DNA of 12,233 nucleotides from Synergistaceae bacterium UBA1358 (lineage in GTDB: Bacteria > Synergistota > Synergistia > Synergistales > Synergistaceae). Where the stretch lies: contig DBRW01000046.1 in the NCBI GenBank assembly GCA_002306075.1, positions 10,484 to 22,716 of the forward strand, read 5' to 3'. A program made the translations under genes and the position numbers. This document shows, in pieces, positions 7,604 to 12,233 of the stretch. Position 1 is the first letter of the stretch. Each line of letters starts with the position of its first letter. The notes below the pieces were generated by a model. That model saw only the letters and a program-made list of their open reading frames with translations, made no database searches and was not told the DNA's origin.

Positions 7604-8640
7604 CCTTTCATCACCTCCATGAGTTCATCGAGAGAATCTCCTATCTCTATGGGCCTCCCGACCTGTGACATCGCCGTGTCGGGATCTTTGAGCCCGTTGC
7701 CCGTAAGGACCATTACGATCTTTATTCCCTTAGGCAGACGACCCTGCCTCTTCAGCCTGAGGATACCGGCGAGCGGCGCGCACGATGCGGGTTCCGCGAA
7801 GATGCCGCCTTTGGACGAAAGATAGTACTGGGCAGAGAGAATTTCCTCGTCCGTTACCGAGTTGAACTCCCCTCCCGATTCCCTTGCCGCATCCTTGGCA
7901 AGGTGCGCGCTCACAGGGTTCCCTATCCTGATAGCCGTGGCCACCGTTTCGGGCATGGGACAGGGCTCTCCCGTGACCAGGGGAGCTGCGCCCGCAGCCT
8001 GGAACCCCATCATGCGCGGCAGTGCCTTTATTTTTCCCATCTCCGCGTATTGTTTGTAGCCTGCCCAGTAGGCACTGATATTTCCCGCGTTGCCGACCGG
8101 GATGGCGTGCCAGTCAGGAGCGGACCCGAGAACGTCGCAGACCTCCCACGCTCCGCTCCTCTGTCCCCACAGTCTGTATGGATTGACTGAATTCACTATG
8201 GCGAACCCTTTTGCATCTGCGGCTTGCCTGGCCATCTCAAGCGCCCTGTCAAAGTTCCCCTTCACGGCTATAACTTTTGCTCCGTACATCAGCGCCTGCG
8301 CAAGCTTGCCGAGGGCGACCTTGCCCGCAGGCAGGAGGACGTAGCACGGGATCTGCGCAGCCGCGGCATAGGCGGCGGCGGAAGCGGACGTGTTGCCCGT
8401 GGATGCGCATACGAGAGCTTTGGCGCCTGACTCAAGGGCCTTTGCCACAGCCATCACCATCCCCCTGTCCTTAAAGGATCCTGACGGGTTGCAGCCTTCA
8501 AGCTTGCCCCAAAGCTCTGTCTCCGTCTCTTTGCTTATCCTCTCCAGATATACAAGAGGCGTATTGCCCTCCCCCAGCGTTATCCGAGGGGTCTTGTCCG
8601 TTACCGGAAGAAGTCCTGCATATTTCTCGATAACTCCCAT
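7600..8640 (-). CDS. thrC: threonine synthase
   Basis: PLP enzyme converting O-phosphohomoserine to L-threonine. It is 346 residues, matching the short class of threonine synthases found in Bacillus and many anaerobes rather than the longer E. coli/yeast class. It shows ITLGEGNTPLV near the N-terminus, the PLP lysine Lys57 in NPSGSFKDRGM, the substrate loop CASTGNTSASAAAYA, the phosphate-binding GNAGNISAYW, and VLTGNGLKD near the C-terminus. The ATG at 8640 follows AAGGAGG by 7 bases. It is the first gene of the operon; its ribosome site directly abuts the U-tract of the T-box terminator, so terminated transcripts carry no gene. Confidence 0.96.
   Translation of the reverse strand: MGVIEKYAGLLPVTDKTPRITLGEGNTPLVYLERISKETETELWGKLEGCNPSGSFKDRGMVMAVAKALESGAKALVCASTGNTSASAAAYAAAAQIPCYVLLPAGKVALGKLAQALMYGAKVIAVKGNFDRALEMARQAADAKGFAIVNSVNPYRLWGQRSGAWEVCDVLGSAPDWHAIPVGNAGNISAYWAGYKQYAEMGKIKALPRMMGFQAAGAAPLVTGEPCPMPETVATAIRIGNPVSAHLAKDAARESGGEFNSVTDEEILSAQYYLSSKGGIFAEPASCAPLAGILRLKRQGRLPKGIKIVMVLTGNGLKDPDTAMSQVGRPIEIGDSLDELMEVMKG
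7611..7618 (-). promoter_or_regulatory. Shine-Dalgarno site of thrB inside the end of thrC
   Basis: GGAGGTGA on the minus strand is nearly perfectly complementary to the 16S rRNA tail and sits 7 bases before the TTG at 7603. It encodes part of the thrC C-terminus (Met-Glu-Val). It is the main reason for accepting a TTG start for thrB. A matching GGAGGTG at 6648-6654, within the end of thrB, serves lysC. Confidence 0.8.
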
Positions 8641-8654
8641 GTCTATACCTCCTT

Positions 8655-8693
8655 AAAAAAATACCGCCCCTGTACTTCTACAGGAGGCGGTAT
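8655..8693 (-). terminator. T-box leader terminator
   Basis: AUACCGCC and CCUGUA pair with UACAGG and GGCGGUAU, with one extra U in the 5' arm and a short loop, followed by seven U residues (8655-8661). Its 5' arm contains CCGCCUCC, the same bases needed for the 3' half of the antiterminator, so the two structures exclude each other. It ends directly before the thrC ribosome site. Confidence 0.93.
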
Positions 8694-8926
8694 GATCCGC
8701 GGTTCCACTCCGATTCAGCCTTCCCGATCCGGGAAGACCCTCATTCGCGCTGTTCAGGGCGCACCCTGATGCCTTATCTGTTTCAGCTTCGGCACCGGCT
8801 CAAGGGTGGTCTTCGGGGGAAGAACATCAGGGATCTTTCAGCACCGGTCAACCCGGGATCCCCTCTCTGTTATGCTGCTTGTCCCTTACTATCCCTCTCA
8901 TCGCCTTACAAAAATAAGGATGATTG
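8655..8926 (-). promoter_or_regulatory. T-box riboswitch leader, threonine specifier (ACC)
   Basis: A complete T-box leader between promoter and thrC that senses uncharged tRNA. Stem I spans about 8795-8920. Its lower helix AGGG/CCCU flanks a specifier loop with AUAGUA on the 5' side and GAAGACCACC on the 3' side, giving specifier ACC (Thr) at 8808-8810 followed by A. The upper arm has CAGAGAG and paired GGGAUC/GAUCCC. A small hairpin TCAGGG/CCCTGA (8754-8769) and a second CTTCCCG/CGGGAAG (8720-8736) stand where stems II and III are expected. The T-box GGAGTGGAACCGCGG (8697-8711) starts an antiterminator ending at 8683: helix GGAG/CUCC, 7-base bulge UGGAACC, helix GCGG/CCGC. The UGGA predicts a U discriminator base in the tRNA. 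High uncharged tRNA-Thr should allow read-through into thrC-thrB-lysC-asd. Confidence 0.93.
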
Positions 8927-8932
8927 TGAGCG

Positions 8933-8961
8933 TTTATACATCTACTTGCCGGCATTGTCAA
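8933..8961 (-). promoter_or_regulatory. sigma-70-type promoter of the thrC operon
   Basis: TTGACA (8956-8961) and TATAAA (8933-8938) are separated by exactly 17 bases, near consensus at both boxes. Transcription should start around 8926, just before the T-box stem I. Confidence 0.85.
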
Positions 8962-9005
8962 GCAGGGATCGCAATATCCATGGCTGATATCAGATTATAC
9001 ATTAT

Positions 9006-9034
9006 TTGACTAATAAATAGGCAAGATCTAAAAT
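9006..9034 (+). promoter_or_regulatory. sigma-70-type promoter of the radical SAM gene
   Basis: TTGACT (9006-9011) and TAAAAT (9029-9034) are 17 bases apart in an AT-rich stretch. The predicted start near 9041 leaves a leader of about 87 bases. It is divergent from the thrC promoter, with 44 bases between the two -35 boxes. I see no clear operator palindrome between them. Confidence 0.7.
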
Positions 9035-9127
9035 TATGTCCGGCATGGAGGTGTCCGAGTTCTTATCCGGTTGGGGTCTGCATCGCATCATATACGAGGC
9101 TTGAGCAGATACAAAGGAGTGAGCACT

Positions 9128-10501
9128 ATGGCATTTAACATGAAGCAGTACGTAGAAAAAATGGGCGTTAAGGCCGCCCTCTCTTACCTTGACAGCGATC
9201 CCGAAAAAAATATACCCCAAGCGGTAAACTGGGTAAAACTGTTCGACAGAAAAGGTGTTTATTCGGCAGCCTATCCTGAACTGGAAAAAATTGCCTCCGA
9301 CCCGGAGAACGTCTGGTTCAAATTCATCAAAAGCCTCTATTCGGACATAGACCCCGATGTAAGGAAGAAGCTCTTCACAAATTTTATATTGAACTCTGCG
9401 ATAACAGGTTTCAACATGCGTGCGGAAAACGAGGCAAAGTACGACTGCAACGTGCCGTGGGCGATACTTATGGATCCGACCAGCGCCTGCAACCTCCACT
9501 GCAAAGGATGCTGGGCGGCGGATTACGGAAACTCCATGCATCTTGAGAGGGAGACCCTTGACAGGATAATCACAGAAGGCAAAGAGCTCGGCACATATAC
9601 CTACCTTTTCAGCGGAGGAGAGCCTCTTACAAGAAAAGAAGACATCCTCTACCTATGCGGAAAACATGATGACTGTCTCTTCCTGGCGTTCACGAACGCC
9701 ACACTCATCGACAGGCCTTTCGCTGAAGAAATGCTTAAGGTAAAGAACTTCGTCCCCGCACTGAGCGTCGAAGGTTTCGAAGAGGAGACCGACTTCCGCA
9801 GGGGATCCGGCACATACAGGGCCGTTGAAAATGCCATGAAGATCCTTAGGGAGAAAAAACTTCCGTTCGGCATATCATGCTGTTATACGAGCAAGAACGT
9901 CTACTCGATAGGCAGCGAAGAGTTCTTCGACCACATGATAGAGATGGGAGCAAAGTTCGCCTGGCTCTTCACCTATATACCTATAGGCGAGAAAGCCGTG
10001 AAGGATCTTATGGTAAGCGCAGAACAGCGTGAATTCATGTACAGGCAGATACGGTCTTTCAGAAGGACCAAGCCTATCTTTACGATAGATTTCTGGAACG
10101 ACGGCGAATACGTCAAAGGCTGCATCGCCGGAGGAAGAAGGTATCTCCATATAAACGCGAACGGAGACATCGAGCCGTGCGCGTTCATACACTATTCCGA
10201 CTCCAACATCAAAAGCAAGAGCCTGCTTGACGCTTACAGATCCCCGCTCTTCATGCAGTACAGGAGCAGGCAGCCTTTCTGTGACAACTTCCTGCGTCCC
10301 TGTCCGCTGCTGGACCAGCCGGACAGTCTGGTCTCGATGGTCGACAAGTCGGGCGCACGCTCAACATATATCGAAAAACCCGAAGATGTAAGAAAACTCA
10401 CTTCCAAGTGCAGGGAACGCTCCGAAGAATGGGCCCCCGTCGCGGACAGACTGTGGTCGGAAAGGTCGTGGACCAGGGGCGCAGCGGTCGGACAGAGGTA
10501 G
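9128..10501 (+). CDS. radical SAM enzyme with SPASM-like cysteine-rich C-terminal region, function unknown
   Basis: A 457-residue member of the MoaA/NifB/PqqE-type radical SAM superfamily. After an N-terminal helical region of about 105 residues, PTSACNLHCKGCWAA gives the CxxxCxxC cluster site (Cys121, 125, 128). The SAM-binding SGGEPL follows at 162-167, and LSVEGFEEETDFRRG lies mid-barrel. The C-terminal part has Cys332 (KGCIAGG), Cys351 (NGDIEPCAF), Cys385 and Cys392 (RPCPLL), a SPASM/twitch-like set that probably binds an auxiliary Fe-S cluster. GDIEPC is typical of peptide- and cofactor-modifying members. The ATG at 9128 has AAAGGAG about 8 bases upstream; the frame extends to 9071 without a ribosome site there. 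It stands alone, with its own promoter and terminator and no obvious precursor peptide or partner. Close relatives of this type occur in clostridia as uncharacterised proteins; the substrate is unknown. Confidence 0.9.
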   Translation: MAFNMKQYVEKMGVKAALSYLDSDPEKNIPQAVNWVKLFDRKGVYSAAYPELEKIASDPENVWFKFIKSLYSDIDPDVRKKLFTNFILNSAITGFNMRAENEAKYDCNVPWAILMDPTSACNLHCKGCWAADYGNSMHLERETLDRIITEGKELGTYTYLFSGGEPLTRKEDILYLCGKHDDCLFLAFTNATLIDRPFAEEMLKVKNFVPALSVEGFEEETDFRRGSGTYRAVENAMKILREKKLPFGISCCYTSKNVYSIGSEEFFDHMIEMGAKFAWLFTYIPIGEKAVKDLMVSAEQREFMYRQIRSFRRTKPIFTIDFWNDGEYVKGCIAGGRRYLHINANGDIEPCAFIHYSDSNIKSKSLLDAYRSPLFMQYRSRQPFCDNFLRPCPLLDQPDSLVSMVDKSGARSTYIEKPEDVRKLTSKCRERSEEWAPVADRLWSERSWTRGAAVGQR

Positions 10502-10543
10502 ACTCTCCGGGAACAGCAGGGCTGAAGGGTCCGGATCCTTATC

Positions 10544-10579
10544 GCAGACTTCCCGTCTGTACATCGGCGGGGAGTCTGC
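10544..10579. repeat. imperfect inverted repeat downstream of the radical SAM gene
   Basis: GCAGACTTCCC (10544-10554) and GGGGAGTCTGC (10569-10579) pair over 11 positions with one G-U wobble around a 14-base loop. No U-tract follows, so it is not a standard terminator by itself. It could stabilise the mRNA 3' end or be a decayed terminator. Confidence 0.5.
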
Positions 10580-10635
10580 TTGTTGGTACGACCCGTCAGA
10601 AGATGTATAGCTGAGAAAGTTCATGAGATGATCCG

Positions 10636-10656
10636 CTGATCCCGGGTCAGTTTTTT
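10636..10656 (+). terminator. intrinsic terminator of the radical SAM gene
   Basis: CTGATC and GGTCAG form a six-pair stem (one G-U) with a CCG loop, followed by TTTTTT at 10651-10656. The stem is short but the U-tract is clean. It lies 135 bases past the stop codon and just before the greA promoter. Confidence 0.65.
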
Positions 10657-10674
10657 CGTACAATATAATATTAT

Positions 10675-10703
10675 TTGATATTTCTAACTCTTTCTGTTAG
10701 AAT
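10675..10703 (+). promoter_or_regulatory. sigma-70-type promoter of greA
   Basis: TTGATA (10675-10680) and TAGAAT (10698-10703) with a 17-base spacer, in an AT-rich stretch. Transcription should begin near 10710, about 38 bases before the greA ATG. Confidence 0.75.
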
Positions 10704-10747
10704 GCTTTCCGCACGGGAGTATTTCGACTTAGGTGGTGTTTAGTCAC

Positions 10748-11242
10748 ATGGCAGCAGCAAAAGCACATGACGACAGAGTAATAATGACACGCGAGGGATA
10801 TGACAAGCTGAAAGCGGAACTTATCGCACTGCGCGGCGACGGCAGAGCGGAGATAGCCGCCAAGCTTCAGGAAGCGAGAGGGTTCGGCGACCTGAGCGAG
10901 AACGCGGAGTATCACGCGGCAAAGGAAGAGCAGGAAAAGCTTGAAAACAGGGTCCTCTGGCTCGATTACCAGCTCAGCAAAGCCAAGATCGTAGACGCAG
11001 AGGACGTCGACACAAGTTCTGTCAGCCTTGGCACAACAGTAACGCTCAAGGACCTCGATCTTAAAAAGACCTTCGTCTATACCCTTGTGGGCACAGAGGA
11101 AGCCGACATCAAGGAAAACAGGATCTCGGCGGCCAGCCCGGTAGGAATGGCCATAACGGGCAAGAAAGTCAACGACGAAGTGATGGTCAGGACCCCGAGG
11201 GGAATAAGACATCTTAAAATAATGAAGATCAGGCTTAAATAA
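10748..11242 (+). CDS. greA: transcription elongation factor GreA
   Basis: Binds the secondary channel of RNA polymerase and stimulates cleavage of the nascent RNA in backtracked complexes. It is 164 residues; E. coli GreA has 158. The N-terminal coiled-coil hairpin (about 11-85) carries the tip motif GFGDLSENAEYHAAKEEQ, with acidic Asp48 and Glu51 at the positions that hold the catalytic Mg2+ in GreA. The C-terminal FKBP-like domain includes the typical ISAASPVGMAITGKKVNDEV and ends RGIRHLKIMKIRLK. The ATG at 10748 has AGGTGG about 11 bases upstream, a rather long spacing; upstream GTG codons at 10733/10736 would overlap that site and are less likely. It is a single-gene unit with its own promoter and terminator. 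Confidence 0.96.
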   Translation: MAAAKAHDDRVIMTREGYDKLKAELIALRGDGRAEIAAKLQEARGFGDLSENAEYHAAKEEQEKLENRVLWLDYQLSKAKIVDAEDVDTSSVSLGTTVTLKDLDLKKTFVYTLVGTEEADIKENRISAASPVGMAITGKKVNDEVMVRTPRGIRHLKIMKIRLK

Positions 11243-11257
11243 GCCTGATCTTTTTTT
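11227..11257 (+). terminator. intrinsic terminator of greA, overlapping its stop codon
   Basis: GATCAGGCTT (11227-11236) and AAGCCTGATC (11241-11250) form a perfect ten-pair stem with a four-base loop, followed by seven T residues (11251-11257). The 5' arm is the last coding part of greA and the TAA at 11240-11242 lies in the loop and 3' arm. Confidence 0.9.
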
Positions 11258-11269
11258 CTTTTCTAATAT

Positions 11270-11289
11270 CGGTCCTTTCGCACGGACCG
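11270..11289. repeat. small inverted repeat between greA and ddl
   Basis: CGGTCC and GGACCG surround an eight-base loop. It lies 13 bases past the ddl stop and could act in ending the ddl transcript, but no U-tract follows it on the minus strand, so this role is weak. Confidence 0.35.
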
Positions 11290-11302
11290 GCGGATCCGAT
11301 GA

Positions 11303-12233
11303 TCAGAACCTTCTCTTAATGCCGAAAGAGACCCTGGCGATGCTCTCAAGGAACTCACCGAACCCGAGGCCGCAGGCCCTTGCCGACTTGGGGACAAGGC
11401 TTGTCGCGGTCATCCCGGGCGCGGTGTTGACCTCGAGCACATATGGCTTCCCGTCTTCAGTGACCCTGAGGTCGACTCTGCTGTATGACCTGCAGCCAAG
11501 GCTCCTGTGGGCGATCACCGCAAGCTCCCCTATCTTCTGCGAGAGTTCCTCCGGAAACTGCGCCGGGCAGATGTACTCGGTGCAGCCGCTGGTATATTTG
11601 TTTCTGTAATCATAAAAACCGACTTTGGGCCTGATGTCTATCGCAGGGAGCGCGATGACCTCTCCGGATTCCCTCTCCCATACAGGGACGGTGATCTCCC
11701 TGCCGGGGATGTACTCTTCCACCAGAGCTTTGTCCTCGGATCTATAAGCTTCCCAGCACGCATCTATCCCTTTTCTTAGTTCCTCGGGTGTCTCTGCTTT
11801 AGTTACACCTACGGTGCTTCCGCCGCTGTTCGGCTTGACTATCAGGGCGCCGTACTTTGACAGCATCTCTTCCTCACGCGGGCCCGGATACTCCCCTTTG
11901 TGTATGACGGTCCCGTCAGCCAGCGGGATGCCATATGTGGAAAAGAGCAGCTTCGCTACTGTCTTGTCCATCGCAAACATGCATGCCTCAGGGCCCGAAC
12001 CGGTGTAAGGGATGCCGTACGCGTCAAGACAGGTCTGGAAACGGCCGTCCTCACCCCAGTCTCCGTGAAGGGCTATAAAGACACCGTCAGCGCCGAAGGT
12101 GTGCCATTTTTCCACGAATTCCCTCGGTGAGCGGACATCTTCCAATATGACGGAATGTCCTCTCTCCGCGAGGGCCTCGCAGACCGCCTTGCCGGAGTTA
12201 AGTGACACTTCACGCTCGGGACTTGTCCCGCCG
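11303..12233 (-). CDS. ddl: D-alanine--D-alanine ligase (partial, N-terminus cut by window edge)
   Basis: ATP-grasp enzyme that joins two D-alanines for the peptidoglycan stem peptide in the cytosol. The frame is open to the right edge and begins within GGTSPEREVSLNSG, the conserved glycine-rich start, so only a short N-terminal piece is missing; the GTG at 12208 is an internal Val codon, not a start. Visible motifs: FIALHGDWGEDG, IPYTGSG, MDKTVAKLLF, the ATP-binding VKPNSGGSTVGV, VEEYIPGREITV, the lid loop GFYDYRNKYTSG, and the Mg-binding RVDLRV and LEVNTAPGMTATSLVPK. The Lys-Tyr pair in the lid loop is the type linked to D-Ala-D-Ala rather than D-Ala-D-lactate products. The gene converges with greA. 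Usual Ddl length is 300-370 residues; about 310 are here. Confidence 0.94.
   Translation of the reverse strand, partial: GGTSPEREVSLNSGKAVCEALAERGHSVILEDVRSPREFVEKWHTFGADGVFIALHGDWGEDGRFQTCLDAYGIPYTGSGPEACMFAMDKTVAKLLFSTYGIPLADGTVIHKGEYPGPREEEMLSKYGALIVKPNSGGSTVGVTKAETPEELRKGIDACWEAYRSEDKALVEEYIPGREITVPVWERESGEVIALPAIDIRPKVGFYDYRNKYTSGCTEYICPAQFPEELSQKIGELAVIAHRSLGCRSYSRVDLRVTEDGKPYVLEVNTAPGMTATSLVPKSARACGLGFGEFLESIARVSFGIKRRF

Noticed and set aside
8754..8769. TCAGGG/CCCTGA hairpin as an independent terminator or repeat
   Set aside because: It sits in the T-box leader where stem II is expected and lacks a U-tract.
9002..9541. Minus-strand 179-residue frame opposite the start of the radical SAM gene
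   Set aside because: It overlaps the radical SAM cysteine motif region in antisense and contains no recognisable domain.

Overview
The window is a stretch of bacterial chromosome of moderately high GC, densely packed with housekeeping genes of the aspartate amino-acid family. Conserved motifs identify nearly every gene. The protein sequences, the frequent AUA and AGG codons, strong AGGAGG-type Shine-Dalgarno sites and a T-box leader suggest an anaerobic bacterium related to Firmicutes or, more likely, Synergistota. That placement is inferred from general familiarity and could not be tested here.

Layout, left to right. (1) Bases 1-3672, minus strand: a tight operon of malic enzyme, lysA (diaminopimelate decarboxylase) and an AbgA-like M20 amidohydrolase that runs off the left edge. 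(2) Bases 3811-4341, plus strand: a stand-alone FmdE-family protein with a C-terminal zinc finger, followed by a hairpin that can terminate transcription from both sides. (3) Bases 4403-8961, minus strand: a threonine/aspartate operon, transcribed promoter - T-box leader - thrC - thrB - lysC - asd, with overlapping or abutting stop and start codons at every junction. (4) Bases 9006-10656, plus strand: an orphan radical SAM/SPASM-type enzyme with its own promoter and terminator. (5) Bases 10675-11257, plus strand: greA with a clear promoter and a terminator whose stem includes the end of the gene. (6) Bases 11303-12233, minus strand: D-Ala-D-Ala ligase, cut by the right edge.

How they work together. 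LysC and Asd make aspartate semialdehyde, the branch point to lysine/diaminopimelate and to homoserine/threonine. ThrB and ThrC finish threonine. LysA finishes lysine in the neighbouring operon, where malic enzyme could supply pyruvate, the co-substrate of the diaminopimelate branch. Homoserine dehydrogenase (hom), needed between Asd and ThrB, is absent from the window. The T-box carries an ACC (Thr) specifier, so uncharged tRNA-Thr probably controls the whole thrC-thrB-lysC-asd transcript, including the steps shared with lysine synthesis.

The most interesting signals are this Thr T-box with a fully drawable antiterminator/terminator switch, a likely internal translation start in lysC that would make a separate regulatory subunit, the malic enzyme-lysA-amidohydrolase operon, and two genes of unknown role (the FmdE-like protein and the radical SAM enzyme). 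I found no mobile element, CRISPR array, tRNA or rRNA.
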